NCBI RefSeq assembly: GCF_004193775.1
Contig: NC_041002.1
Span: 18,533,535-18,597,534, forward strand
DNA from: Glycine soja
Taxonomy: Eukaryota > Streptophyta > Magnoliopsida > Fabales > Fabaceae
DNA length: 64,000 nucleotides
Reading direction: 5' to 3'
The translations under genes and the position numbers were made by a program. Below, in pieces: positions 11,411-25,300 of the stretch (position 1 is the first letter of the stretch; every line of letters begins with the position of its first letter). The notes beneath the pieces are model-generated. The model saw only the letters and a program-made list of their open reading frames with translations, was not told where the DNA came from and made no database searches.

Positions 11411-12603
11411 TGTTATACCCTAATTTCGTCCGGGGACTATCGTTCACTAATGTTTTGATTCTCGCTAGCCGAACTGCATTGTTCGACGCCAGTTACTACA
11501 CAAAATGAGAGATTGTTCAACGTTTTGATCAAGAACATGAAAGATACCAAAAAGGAGGGGCAAAAGGGTCTTTTGGCTCGCCTGGGCCCTCAGAAGACTT
11601 CAGCCTGAAGGAACCAGCTCGCCTGGGCGAGCTGCCATTGCCCCAAGTGCCCATTTTCCTATAAATAGGCGTGCTAGGGAGGCTGAGGAGGGGTTCCAAG
11701 TTTCAAAAGGTGAGGGAATTGAGAGAAGAGAGAAAGAAGAAGAAGAAAAAAGAGGAAACGAAGCCAAGGCGCTGCCGAATCGCGATCGCGATCATTCCCT
11801 ACGTCATTTTCTTGTTCTGTGTTCTTCGAGCGACCGTCGGTTAGTTTTTATTTTTAAGATTTGAATGTGATCTATGCACCCTTAGGGGTCCCCATTGTTG
11901 TTTTGTGCATATTCATTTCCTCCGTCTATCATCGGCGATCTCGTTTTTTTTTGTAAAGTTCAATCTTAACTGATCATTAGTATTGTAAAGTTGTCTTTAA
12001 AGAGAATGAAAGTTAATAAACAAAACCAAGATAAAACCAACTCATAACTAACTTCTTTTTTTATCAAACATCACTTGAGTTCGTTTCAAGGTCCAACACC
12101 TTAACGATTCTCTCCACTTTTCAAAATTTAAAACATCGTTTCAAGGTCCAACGCCTTAAACGACTTTTTGTTTGCAATTAAAATAAATCTTTCAAAAACA
12201 TAAAATCAATTTAACACATAAACATTCAGACTTAAAGAACTACGTAGATCTGAATTCCTCGTCGCACCTAAGGATACATAGGAGCAAGGGCAACACCCTT
12301 GTCGACCCCAAAAAATAAAGAAACATAAAAAGGGAAAATAAATAATTTTGAAGTCATGTTGCACATACTCGATCAAAGGCCGTCATCCCTTGTGATGGGC
12401 GTGTGGGGTTCTAATACCTTCTCCATGCGTAAACAACTCTCGAACCCTTATTTTCAAAATTCGCAGACCTTCTTTTTGGTTTTTCTAACGTTTTCCTCGA
12501 ATAAATGTTGGTGGCGACTCCACGCGTTTTCTCCCTAGGAGATGAACACTTTGGTCTATCTACGTTGGCCTTCACCATCCCGTCGTGAGGGTAGGTTACG
12601 ACA
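11411..12603 (+). repeat. LTR, second copy of the TGTC/TGTT...GACA family
   Basis: 1193 bp from TGTTATACCC to GGTTACGACA, preceded by a purine tract. It shares the CCTAATTTCGTCCGGGGA start, the palindrome AGCTCGCCTGGGCGAGCT at 11616-11633 and the GAACTACGTAG block at 12237 with the LTR at 9124 but is otherwise strongly diverged. Confidence 0.75.
11660..11667 (+). promoter_or_regulatory. LTR TATA box
   Basis: TATAAATA in the plus sense of the LTR, followed by AG-rich DNA where transcription would start. Other family copies have CTATTTATAG on the opposite strand near 46600 and 49170, consistent with their reversed orientation. Confidence 0.55.
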
Positions 12604-12712
12604 CCTTGTTCATACCTTCTTTTAGTGTGGTTATTTTCTAAGTTTGATTTCTTTTTCTTAATCTTTCTTTTAGTTTTTCCCATGAGTTCAAATGATAAAG
12701 TGTGGGGGAATT

Positions 12713-13945
12713 TGATTGAGTATTTGTAGTTTAATATTTTTCTATTCTTCTTAGGTCAATTGAAATCTCTTTGACCCTTATTTTCTCACCTTAACTCGGT
12801 TTTGGTCTAAGGCAAATGATTGAGCTTAATTGAGAATTGTAGTTAAATTTTAGATTTTGTGCTTACTTGACCTATCTGCCTTGTGCAAGCCTAGAAGACA
12901 CTAAAGAACTCCAAATGGAACGTGTGAGTAGTCCCTGGAAAGATAAGAAAAAGATCTTTAATTTTTTTTACAAATAAGCTTTGGTTAATTTTGTCATCTC
13001 GAAGGTCAAATTGAGCTTGGAAGTCAGAACCTCTGCACTTGAAGAATTGGGCTGCAAGTTTGGGCTTTTGTTTTGTGTAATTAGTTTAGTTAGTTAGTTA
13101 GTTAGGTAGGTAGGTAGTTATTTAGCTACTAACACTTTATATATTAGTGTTAGATAGTTAGTTAATGATCGAACTTCATTTGGAGAAAGAACTACACTAG
13201 AAATTCATTTTATACAAAACTTGTTGTGCAAGCTTTCTTTTTTCTCTCTTTTTCTCTCAATTATTCTTCATTCTTCTTCATCTTTTCACTTATGTTTCAC
13301 CATTTTCTTTCACAAATTTAGTGGTTTCTCCATTTATGATTATCATGGAAGGTTAAACAATTAACCAATCTAAGGATCCACTCCAAGCAAAGTTGAATTT
13401 GAGTCCTGGTTTGGTTTTCTACTCTTTGTGAATGTTCTTCTTTCTCTTCAATCCTATTTTCATTTTTCATGATTGTGATTATGTTTAGGATTGAAAATGA
13501 ATTAGGTTATGGATTCATTTCCTAATTTCAAAATTTAATCACAGATTGTTTGGATGATTGTCCATTCTAATTTGCGATTTCAAACAATTTAGAGATTTGA
13601 TTCGATTGAACTTTCACTAATGCATTTAAGTGAACTTTCACATTGAACATCATTCGTAGTAATTGTGATAATTCTATTTGCATTGGTTTGGTGTATTGGA
13701 TTGATGCTTTTCATCTTGAATTGTATTTTGTTCTTGTTCTGCTTTGTTCTTTCTTCAATTTTGTTATGTGTTTTCACATTTTTTTAGAGTTGCTTATAAA
13801 CTGTTTCACAAAAATCCCCCTTTCTGTTTATAAGTGAATGAATGTAGGAACCATATTAAATCATATTTCTGAGTTCGACCTAGGTTAATCTTGTGCTATA
13901 GAATTCCCTAGTAAATTTTTTTGAATGATTCAACATTCGTTATCA
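12713..13945 (+). repeat. Putative 3' LTR of another Ty3 element
   Basis: A purine tract, AAAGTGTGGGGGAA, at 12697-12710 is followed by TGATTGAG and a segment ending TTCGTTATCA, giving TG...CA ends over 1233 bp. TTTATATATTAG near 13136 could be its TATA box. The purine tract to the left means plus orientation and a 3' LTR; about 95 bp of internal sequence remains at 12604-12698. The right boundary is the least certain part. Confidence 0.5.
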
Positions 13946-15280
13946 GGTAGTGATTGGGCCTTATTGTGAAATAAGTGTGATAGTTATGCGTTTAAGATGT
14001 GAGAGTGTTGTTTGTTTAGATAATCACATGTGGTGGTTACATAGATTATATGTTTTAGTTTTGTCTGTTATTGCTTATTATTTGTGGCGTTTGAGGAACA
14101 AAGGACTCACCCTTGCAACCACCAATTTCAGGGGGAGGTCATGGCGCATCCATGGAGGATGTTCACATGGATCAGTAGATACTGCTACAATTATAAGGAA
14201 GACGCATGCCTCCACATGCACTTTGTTACATCTGACGCCACTTTTGTTGTTAGATGAGCCCCAAATAGCAATAATAACCATAGAGGCACATGTTACATAT
14301 CACATCCCTTTCGAGCATACTTCTCAAAGCGACATTAACCATGTTATTTCCTATTATGCTTACTTTGGATTCAAGCGGTCGAGCAAGCCATTGTGATTCT
14401 AGCAGCGATTCTTCGGGCATGATACTAATGGGTGGACCACTAGATTTGCCTTCTGTCAGGATACGACCGTCAAAGTCTACGAGGATGTGGGAGATTTTAG
14501 CGACTATGAGGATCTCACGCCATCTGAGATCGCTTTCTACTGGGGTGTTTACAATGAAGAGATATTCGAGGGAAAGGTGGTTTTGTCTGATGAGGAATGA
14601 AATTCCTCAGGACATGAGAGTGAACCTTCTGAAGATATGAATTCGTCCTAGGTAGCTTGTGGGTCTTGGGTAATGATTGCTCCAAGTGTAGGATTGTTTT
14701 CCATTTTTGATGTATATGTGAGGTGAGAAGATTTCTATACTCAAGTGTCATGATATTTTATTGTATTAATCCTTTTGGTGATACTTGTAATATTTTGATA
14801 GGTGGTGGACATTTTATCTTTCTTGCTAATAGTTGAAATGACTTCTGTACATCTATGTTTATATCTTAAGGGCCATTGAGGCTTAGTATGTATGATTACA
14901 TATTTCTTTCGATTTATCATCATTTAATTTTGTGCAAGTTAATTCTTTATAAGTTGTACTTTACTATAACATTTCATAAGGATGGAAGAAATATAGCAAT
15001 AACTTTCGAAATGGCTATTAAATAGAGAAATTATTATGACAATACCCTTTATTCATGAGTATTTTAATTACACGAACATGTCTTAAACAAGTGCAATATA
15101 TATATGTGTGTGTATGTGTATGTGTTCCTTCTTTTCTCAAAAGAAAAAATATATTGAGATATTTTATCAACTTAGAAATAGAAACTAAATTTAATGACAC
15201 ATATTTCGTAATATTTATTATTTAAACGATTTTAAATGAATATTTCAAAAAAGAGAATTTGAGGTGTTACACTTGCCTCT
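13946..15280. other. Degenerate region, possible retroelement relic
   Basis: Frequent stops on both strands. One plus-frame stretch near 14430-14610 reads DFSDYEDLTPSEIAFYWG and then acidic residues before a stop; I do not recognise the family. The sequence GAGGTGTTACA near 15263-15273 resembles an LTR end, but no partner was found. No gene is called. Confidence 0.35.
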
Positions 15281-16384
15281 AAAAAATATCTTTTCAAAAG
15301 GTAATTTCTTTTTTACCAAAATTTGTTTTCTACCATTCCTAGTAAAATTTTCTTTAGAGGTCATTTTAGGACTTCAAAAACATTTGTGTAGAAACCAACC
15401 TTGTTTTTCTTTGCCTTTTACAATTTCAAGGTAAAGGTAAAGTCTGTAATTCTTTTCATATACATAGTTGAAAAGATTTTCTCTTTAGTTTTAGGATCAT
15501 TATACACATTTTCAAGATGGTCACCACAAAAATACAAAATTGAGAAAAACTACACACGGACAAACTCAAAATGCTCAATAAATAAACCATTTTGCATGTT
15601 ACGAATGAGCCTCAAAATGGACTCATCTCACAAAGGCTCCAATAGAAAAGTCGTTGCATTTTGTGTCTAGTTTAATTTAAGACAAAAATCACAAAAAACC
15701 AATTGTTAGATTTTAAGAAAAGCTTGAGACAATGGAGAATATTTCAAAGAAATTACAATTTCAACCACGGCCTCTCTTGAAGCAATTTCAAAAGTAGCTT
15801 GAAAGTGTGTTTATGGTTGTAGAACTCCTTAATTAGAACTTGTTTGGTAGGATTTGCCAAATAATTACATAGGAACAAGAATGACAAAAAATATTAAAGA
15901 CTAAAGATGAAAAGCCTCTATTTATAAAATGAAAAAAAAGTAAATTTAAGCTTCTTTTTTTAAAAAAAATAATTTTTCTTTTAAAAATTAAATCACTTGT
16001 ATTTTTAAAATACTCCTCTTGACTAAACTTTCTTAAAAGAAAAAACTTCAGAAAAACTTGACCAAAGAATAAAATTGTTTGGTTAGAGTTACAAGAAGTG
16101 CGATTAGATGTATTACATAATTGCACAAGACTACAAGTACAAGTTTCGGAGTGGAGAGGGCGAATGCGTCAATACACGAGCCTCATCCTTCCGCTCCCGC
16201 TTCTTTTCGCTGGAAGCACACGATTGTGAACCATAAAACTTTTTATTTATTTATTTGTTTTCCTCAGAATACGATCCTAAATATCTCACAAATTTACAAC
16301 CCTTGGTATTTTAGGTGTGACAGACACTCACACACACAGCACAACAAAAGCGTTTTATCTTCCGTTCCATGTCTATACACTGAA
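15281..16384 (+). other. Upstream region of the plastid membrane protein gene
   Basis: AT-rich, no long conserved ORF. The frame of the gene's first exon stays open upstream to an ATG at 16121, but those residues do not resemble a transit peptide, so they are more likely 5' UTR. No convincing TATA element could be singled out. Confidence 0.4.
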
Positions 16385-19300
16385 ATGGCGTCCATGTCTA
16401 CGTGCATCACTGTGATCCCCACTTGTGGGCTACCGCGGCGGCTACTTTCCTTCACCCCGAAGCAGCCAATATCACTCCCTTGCGTGATTGGAGGAGTCCC
16501 GAAAAGAGTATGGGATTCTAGGGTTTTGGTGGCGAGGCCGGGGGGCGCAGTGGAAAGCGACAAGTTGCCTTCGGATGTGAGAAAGCGAACGATGGATGCG
16601 GTGGATGGGTGTGGAGGGAGAGTGACCATTGGGGATGTGGCTAGCAGAGCTGGCCTCAACTTGAATCAGGCCCAGAAGGCTCTCCAAGCTCTTGCTGCTG
16701 ATGCGGATGGCTTTTTAGAGGTACGTTTCTTTATGTTACCCTTTTTTATCTTTATTTATTCATGTGCCACCGTGGTCTCTGCAGGTTTCTGGGGAAGGTG
16801 ACGTTCTGTATGTATTTCCAAAAGATTATCGATCAAGGCTTGGTGCCAAGTCATTTAGGATTAAAGCTGAACCCTTTTTTGAAAAGGCTAAGGTATTGTC
16901 TTCTCTGCTAACACTTGTGTTGATGATGTTTTATCACTTTACGGTGGTTGTTGTATGGCTTTCGCTTTGACAGGCCGCAGGAGAATACTTGATAAGGGTT
17001 TCTTTTGGGACAGCGCTTATTGCATCCATTGTTATTGTTTACACTACCATTATTGCTCTTGTAACTAGCAGTAGAAGGTACTTCATAAGTAACTTTGATA
17101 TCTATGATCATAATTTATCCTGAAAAATTTAGTGATGTGAATGAGGGAGTAATGTTGTTTCATTACAGTGAAGAGGACAATCGGGGAAGGCGTGGAGGCA
17201 GGTCATATGATTCAGGATTCACTTTCTACTTTAACCCTGTTGATTTATTCTGGTAATTCTCTTTTATAGTGTATGAGTTGCATTTTATACAAAATTTCTC
17301 AATTATTTATCTTCTTGGTTCAGAATTTGAAAAATTATGTGCTTTTGGTTGCTAATGAAGTTTTCATATGCTTGAGAAAAAGAAAAGAAAAGAAAAGATA
17401 AGGAAGACAAGAGACAGGCAAATAAAAGAAGAGGAAAAAAAAGGAAGATTGGCTTAAAGAAATTAGGGTTGTACATATTTAATATTGGTCATGGTGATGC
17501 AATGTAGTTAAATCAGGTTACTTTGCCCCCTTTATTTTGATAAGAACCTTAGGAGAACCACACCACAAAAGCTAGTTGTTATAGTTGGAGAAGGAGAGCC
17601 CAAGACCTTATAAACCCTACACTAGAATCTCATACTTCCAATGTGGGACTCAAGTTTCATACCTTTCAAGTGGATCCTAACATCTCACTATGCTCTGCAA
17701 CCCCAAAGCTCGTGCGGGTTGGTTATGTGCACTAGCCCTTTAACTAGACCAAGGAGAACACTGAAATGTCGATGTCACCACCTGCATCACTCGCTTGCAG
17801 TTGAGAGACACGGTGGAAACCTCTAGTATCAACTGATAAGAACCTAGAGAGAATCACACCACAAAAGTTAGCCATTTTGTTTCTAAGTAGATGGTAAAGA
17901 ACTCAATCATTCAACCAATCCATTTATCATTTTGGCGTACAAGTCATGAATGTGAATGTATTTTGGTGTGAGGTGAGCGAGATCGAACCCACTCTAATAC
18001 CAATTTGAAGACTTTAGATTGAAGAAAAGCTTGAGTGAGTCACCCACTCAGCAGATTTGCATATATATAAAGATGATTTATAGAGGGAGAAAAGAGAGTA
18101 CAAAGAGTACACCTACTGTCTACTAAGTACAAAGTAGATACAACAAAGAACAACTTTATAAAAGCTGAACAACAGATATCAGAGCAGCTTTTCTAACCCG
18201 ACCCACAATTGGGAATGATGTTCAAAAATGTGGTATGGGAGAGATATTAACAGACCATATAACACTGTTGAATACTATACTCCCTCCGGTTTGAAATATA
18301 AGGAGAAAAAAACCGATTCATGCTAATTAAGAAAGTTAGTTAACCACATTTAATTGTCTCAATCACAATTAAAAAGTAATTTTTTCCCAACTTACCCTTC
18401 ATTGTAACTTGTTATTATGAATAAAAAAGAGTCATTGAAACTAACACCTCAATTAAATGAAGGGTATTTTAGAGATAGTGACATTAAATAAGGTAAAAGT
18501 AGTTGCAATTTTCTTATATTCGAGACCAAGAAATAGGTGTTTTTGTTTTCTTATATTTGAGACTGGAGGGAGTATAGGCCTAACATTTTTCTGAGTCTAT
18601 GCGGATTGATGTGGAAGTGTAGGGGAACTGGGTAAGTTGAATTGATTTTGTTTTAACTTTATATAGAATTTATATTTTCATTCCTCCAGTTATATTCTCA
18701 GTTTGTAGCACATGTATCTAGTTCTATGCAAATAAAAAGCAACTCATTTCTTTGAGAGAAATGTTTGGAGACATATAATTTCTTTTTATACCATGGAAGG
18801 TACTGGGATCCATATTATTATAGGAGGCGAAGGCTACAAGCTGATGATGACAAGATGAACTTCATTGAATCGGTGTGTGATGCAAATAACATGTCATCCC
18901 CCCTGCCCCCTGGGGGTCCCTTTTTGTTTCTAAATGAAGATAAGGATTTTATGTTTTTTGGTAGGTCTTCTCCTTTGTATTTGGAGATGGTGATCCCAAT
19001 CAAGGAATTGAAGAAGAGAGATGGAAGTTGGTAATAATTGAGGACTGAATTCAGTGGTCCGTTGCCTTTGATGATTTTTATTTTTTATTTTTTATATATT
19101 TTGTTTCATAGTTGAGTTGGTGCCATTTTCCACATTACTTGTTTCTTGTTAAAATGCTGTGCAATTTTTTTAATTTCCATTATCTTTTCATGTTTATTTC
19201 CTTTGGTCTCCTTGTCTTATGCATAGATTGGGCAATACATAGCATCTAATGGTGGCGTTGTTGCAGCTGAAGAACTTGCTCCATATCTTGATATAGATTC

Positions 19301-22300
19301 CACAGAGGGAATTAAGGTAATTTAGTATATGTTTGGTTCTGCACTTCTGCCTTTTGCATCTACAAGCACAGACATGCATATTTTACATGATAAATGGAAG
19401 CTAAAAATAGTGGCATTTTCCTGGACGCAGAAATTCAACGCACATAACATAGTATTATTTGTTTAACAAGGATATTTATCGAATAAAAAAATTGTATTTT
19501 GCATTGACATAAATCAGTTTGTTGCTCTGCCCATGGATTTATCCAACCTACTTATTTGTAGCACATTTCAGTTGGAATTGAACACGATGAACTTTCACAA
19601 CATATTTTATGTACATTTTTTTGGCTTTTATTCTATTATTTCATCAGATCTTTGCTTCATTGTCAGCTGTCAGTAATATAAATGAAGAAACAATTTTTCT
19701 ATTTTTTAGCTCATGGATACTGAAATTAGCATCTTAATATCAATTTTCTGTTTTTATTAAATGTTGACTTGAAACGATTATTATATTCTTATGTAAATGC
19801 TTCCTTCATAGAGTAATGGTTTCTTGTTTAACAAGGATATTTGTCGAATAAAAAAATTGTATTTTGCATTGACATAAATAAGTTTGTTGCTCTGCCCATG
19901 GATTTATCCAACCTACTTATTTGTAGCACATTTCAGTTGGAATAGAACACGATGAACTTTCACAACATATTTTATGTTCATTTTTTTGGCTTTTATTCTA
20001 TTATTTCAGCAGATTTTTGCTTCATTGTCAGCTGTCAGTAATATAAATGAAGAAACAATTTTTCTATTTTTTAGCTCATGGATACTGAAATTAGCATCTT
20101 AATATCAATTTTCTGTTTTTATTAAATGTTGACTTGAAACGATTATTATATTCTTATGTAAATGCTTCCTTCATAGAGTAATGGTTTCTTGTTTAACAAG
20201 GATATTTGTCGAATAAAAAAATTGTATTTTGCATTGACATAAATAAGTTTGTTGCTCTGCCCATGGATTTATCCAACCTACTTATTTGTAGCACATTTCA
20301 GTTGGAATAGAACACGATGAACTTTCACAACATATTTTATGTTCATTTTTTTGGCTTTTATTCTATTATTTCAGCAGATTTTTGCTTCATTGTCAGCTGT
20401 CAGTAATATAAATGAAGAAACAATTTTTCTATTTTTTAGCTCATGGATACTGAAATTAGCATCTTAATATCAATTTTCTGTTTTTATTAAATGTTGACTT
20501 GAAACGATTATTATATTCTTATGTAAATGCTTCCTTCATAGAGTAATGGTTTCTTGTTTAACAAGGATATTTGTCGAATAAAAAAATTGTATTTTGCATT
20601 GACATAAATAAGTTTGTTGCTCTGCTCATGGATTTATCCAACCTACTTATTTGTAGCACATTTCAGTTGGAATAGAACACGATGAACTTTCACAACATAT
20701 TTTATGTTCATTTTTTTGGCTTTTATTCTATTATTTCAGCAGATTTTTGCTTCATTGTCAGCTGTCAGTAATATAAATGAAGAAACAATTTTTCTATTTT
20801 TTAGCTTGTGGATACTGAAATTAGCATCTTAATATCAATTTTCTGTTTTTATTAAATGTTGACTTGAAACGATTATTATATTCTTATGTAAATGCTTCCT
20901 TCATAGAGTAATGGTTTCTTGTTTAACAAGGATATTTGTCGAATAAAAAAATTGTATTTTGCATTGACATAAATAAGTTTGTTGCTCTGCCCATGGATTT
21001 ATCCAACCTACTTATTTGTAGCACATTTCAGTTGGAATAGAACACGATGAACTTTCACAACATATTTTATGTTCATTTTTTTGGCTTTTATTCTATTATT
21101 TCAGCAGATTTTTGCTTCATTGTCAGCTGTCAGTAATATAAATGAAGAAACAATTTTTCTATTTTTTAGCTCATGGATACTGAAATTAGCATCTTAATAT
21201 CAATTTTCTGTTTTTATTAAATGTTGACTTGAAACGATTATTATATTCTTATGTAAATGCTTCCTTCATAGAGTAATGGTTTCTTGTTTAACAAGGATAT
21301 TTGTCGAATAAAAAAATTGTATTTTGCATTGACATAAATAAGTTTGTTGCTCTGCCCATGGATTTATCCAACCTACTTATTTGTAGCACATTTCAGTTGG
21401 AATAGAACACGATGAACTTTCACAACATATTTTATGTTCATTTTTTTGGCTTTTATTCTATTATTTCAGCAGATTTTTGCTTCATTGTCAGCTGTCAGTA
21501 ATATAAATGAAGAAACAATTTTTCTATTTTTTAGCTCATGGATACTGAAATTAGCATCTTAATATCAATTTTCTGTTTTTATTAAATGTTGACTTGAAAC
21601 GATTATTATATTCTTATGTAATTGCTTCCTTCATAGAGTAATGGTTTCTAAGTTTAAAGAATTCATGAAAATTCCTGTTCTCATTGGAAATGTTGGAAAC
21701 TGTTTATAAGTAATTAATGTCTAGGATAGTTCAATGGTATAGTGGCTTACCACTATTTTAGGGAGTGACATTTTCTTATTATTGCTATTAAATGTGTGGA
21801 GAAGCGAATATATTTAATTAATATGAAACTGATACGGTGAGGAGGTATAAATTGAAATAGGGGATTGATTCTATAAATTAATCTAGGACTAAATATCAAG
21901 GGAATAATTCTCTCTATAAACACTATAGCTAAAAACAGAAAGAAGGGAATAATTCTCCTTTGCATAACAAACTCATGAACTCATGTTATAATTAGTTGGG
22001 AACTTAAGCTCCTCAAGCATCCTTTGTAACCACATTCCTTCACAAATTCCATGGGGCATAGATTTGAACTCAACTTCTGCACTACTAGCATTCTTGATAT
22101 CTTGTTGGTATAGGATTCAATCTATATTTACTAGGAGAGGAGGATCTGAATTGAATTCAGTTTTGCCATGAGTGTAGGCGTTTCTTCACAGTCCACCCCA
22201 TAAGATTGGGTGAACCCCTTAGCCACCAAGGAGGCCATGTACCTGCTGACACTACCATCAACATTGTATTTGACAAAAATATCCACTTACATTCATCTGG

Positions 22301-25300
22301 CTTATTTCCTTCTGTCAATTTTGAGAGCTTCCAAGTCTCATTCATCTCCAAAGCCTTGATTTGTTCTTTAACAGCAGCCTGCCACTTGGATTGCTTCATG
22401 GAAGTTTTGAGGTATATTGGTGCTGTCCAAGGAGGTGACATAAGCTTTGTATTCTTGCGACAACTTCTCAAAAGACACATGATTTCCAATTGGGTATTGG
22501 GTGACCTCACCCCTTTCCTCAAGGAAATAGGTGTGTCCAGGTCATTAATGTTGGAAATATCGTATATTAAATTTGAGGGAGAACCAGTGTGAGTATTTTC
22601 AAATTCTGAATTTTGGTCAGAATCTTGGTTTTGCCTTGGAAGTGTGCAGGTTTCTGCCTCCTTTTAGGTTTTCTTCTTTCTTGAGTAGACTTGTAGCTCT
22701 TTATCTTCAGGAGCATTGTATTCATTCTCAATTTCTGCAACAGGTAAACTAGTGGATTCAAATTCAGGTTCTGCTCCTAGTTCTTGTGCTAAATCTGTCA
22801 CAAATTGAATTTTAGGACCTGGTTCAGGTTCAGCAAAAGCAGGTGTTGAAATCAATTGAGCTGGTTTAAGAATCTCCCTAGGTTGGTATTCACTAGTAAT
22901 CTTGCTCTCCCCCTGAAATCCACCCCTGGGGTAAAAGAGCTGGTTTTCGAAAAAGATGACATCCATGGTATGGTCGAACTTTCTGTTTGAAGTGCAGTAA
23001 CACTTGTATCCTTCTTGTTTGGAGAGTATCCCAAGTGCATTTCAAGGCTTTAGAGTCTAATACTCTAATTTGCTTAAATTTGGTTTATAGTCATGTACAA
23101 ATGTTGTACATCCAAAGATTTTAGGTGGAAGATTTGAAAGGAGTTTAGTGTTTGGGTATATGGACAATAGGATTTGATGAGGGGTTTTGGAAGGCATTCT
23201 GTTTATTATGTAAACTACGGAGAGGACTGCTTCACCCAAAAAATGACTTGGTACATTATTTGATAGCATGAGTGATCTAACTTCCACTAGATTCTATTCT
23301 ACCCTTTGGCAATCCCATTTTGCTGTGGTTAGTTCACACATGAAGTTTGGTGCACAATGCCATGCTTGAGGTGGTAATCACCAAGGGAATTATGGAGTAA
23401 CTCCTTCCCATTGTTGGTAAGGACATGAATGTCAGCTTGAAACTGAGTTTGGATCATTTTATGGAAATTTAAAAAATCTTCTCGACTTTTGACTTCATTT
23501 TATGAATTGTGATTTATCTTTACATTTTCTTGTATTTATCATTTTATTGTTACTTAGAAACTTATGATTCTGATTGATATGTAATTCCCTAATAATCAGT
23601 ATTGGTTACATCATAAGGAATACCCATGCAACCCTGTGATCATCTATGAATGTTATGAACCACTTTAAGCCTGTGACATTGTTAACGTGAGAAGGCACAT
23701 GATAGATGGGCGAAGGGTGTATGTTAGCTGTCAGTTAGTTAGGATAGCAAGGTTAACTAACTGTTAGTTAGTTAAGAAGCTATAAATAATCAATTAGAGG
23801 GAAGTTAGAATGGGAGAATTAGGAAGTGGAGGGTGGTGAAGCACCATAATAATAATAATAATACACATTCTCTTCCTCTGTTTCTGGTCCAGTTCTATCA
23901 ACTGGTATCAGAGCTTCGATCTTGGAGTGTGGAATCGTTAATGGTGACGAAGGCAAACGCGAGAATGGAGATGCGGATGGGAGCCATGGAGAAAGCGATA
24001 GAAGAGAATCGCGAAGCAGTGGAGTTGCGATTGAGTTCGATCGAAGGGATGATACAATGGTTGGCGGCGGCATGGGAGAAAAAATCTCCTGCTATGAACG
24101 TTCACACAGTTGACGTGAGCGGAGGAGATGAGGGCATTGCAGCGCATGACAGCAATCGGTGGAGGAATTTGGAAATGCCCATATTCGATGGTGATGATCC
24201 TATGGTTTGGTTGACAAAGATTAAAAGCTGTAGGCTGTAATGGTTGCGATGGATGGGGAAGCTCTGGGTTGGTTCCAATGGTGGGAATCTTGGAATCCAA
24301 GCCATTCTTGGAATGGACTCAAGATTGCTGTCACCCAAAGGTTTCAAGCTTCTAGCCTGGGAAATCCTTTTCAAGCGCTACTGGTGTTGGAACAAGAAGA
24401 GACAGTACAAGGATTCATAGGCCAATTTGAGAAGTGCGTTGGAATGGTGAAGGGATTAGAGGAGCCATTTCTGGTGGAAGTGTTCCTCAAGGGGTTAAAG
24501 GAAGAGATTAGCACTGAGGTAAGGTTTCATGAACCAAAGAACTTGATGGAAGCTATGGTTAAGGCTCGAAGAGTGGAGGATAAGGACAAAGTTTTAGGGA
24601 AGTTACCCTTGAGTAATAGCCAGGGGTATAATCTGCTGAAACCCAGTTATTCGAGTCTGAAATTTGTAAGGGATTGGCAACCAGTAAATAATAAGGTAGC
24701 TGATCCTACTAATGCTCCTAAAACAGGATCCAGTGGATGGCAAGGTAGAAGAACCTTCCATAATTTGTCACCCGTTGAAGTAAATGAGAAAATGAGGAAA
24801 GGAGAATGTTTCACCTGTGAAGAAAAGTATAATCCTGCTCGTGTGTAAGAATAAACAGTTCAGATTGATGATTATGGAAGAAGAGGATGAAGGAGACCCT
24901 TGCTTATGAAATGCAGGCTGTTTTCCTCGACTTGGCCTTAAGGACAAGTTGGTGGGTGGCACTAACTTGGAGTATATGGAACCATAGAAACAGAATCATA
25001 TTTTCAAACGATAGCCCCAACACCAGTAAGATACTGGTTGATGCCATTTTCTTTTGCTGGAGCTGGTTGAGGAACCTGGAAAAAGGATTCAACAATCCTT
25101 TTCATCAATGGTCGAGCCATATCAGAGAAGGGTTTTGTAATTAGTGGAAAATAGCTCCACAGATAGGGATCACCAATATATACTTATAGTTTTGGTTCTT
25201 TAATCCATCATGATTAGTTTTGTATTAGGGAACCAAACCTCCACATTAGAGACTTCATTGGTGATTGTAAAAATCATAGTACGACTTGTACTGAAACTTA

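Larger units (their letters stand above)
9124..12603 (+). mobile_element. Non-autonomous LTR element with a tandem-repeat core
   Basis: Two related LTRs (9124-10741 and 11411-12603) bound only 669 bp of internal DNA, mostly 64-bp tandem repeats and ending in a purine tract, AAAGAGGGGCAAC, at 11398-11410. No gag or pol is present. The LTRs differ a lot in length and sequence, and the flanks (GTCTT before, CCTTG after) do not form a clear target duplication, so this may be a recombinant of two copies rather than one insertion. Confidence 0.55.

Noticed and set aside
9119..12608. Target duplication around the 9124-12603 element
   Set aside because: GTCTT and CCTTG do not match over 5 bp, so a single clean insertion cannot be claimed.
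16121..16384. Upstream ATG at 16121 as the gene start
   Set aside because: In frame, but it would add 88 residues unlike a transit peptide; the ATG at 16385 gives a typical plastid leader and the length expected for the family.
18960..19034. Reading exon 5 through to a stop at 19034
   Set aside because: The 89-residue frame runs through an intron with consensus GT and AG; splicing restores the conserved frame.
21721..21760. tRNA-like TTCAATGGTATAGTGG
   Set aside because: Resembles a tRNA start (A box-like), but no matching acceptor stem or B box (GGTTCGA) follows within 80 bp.
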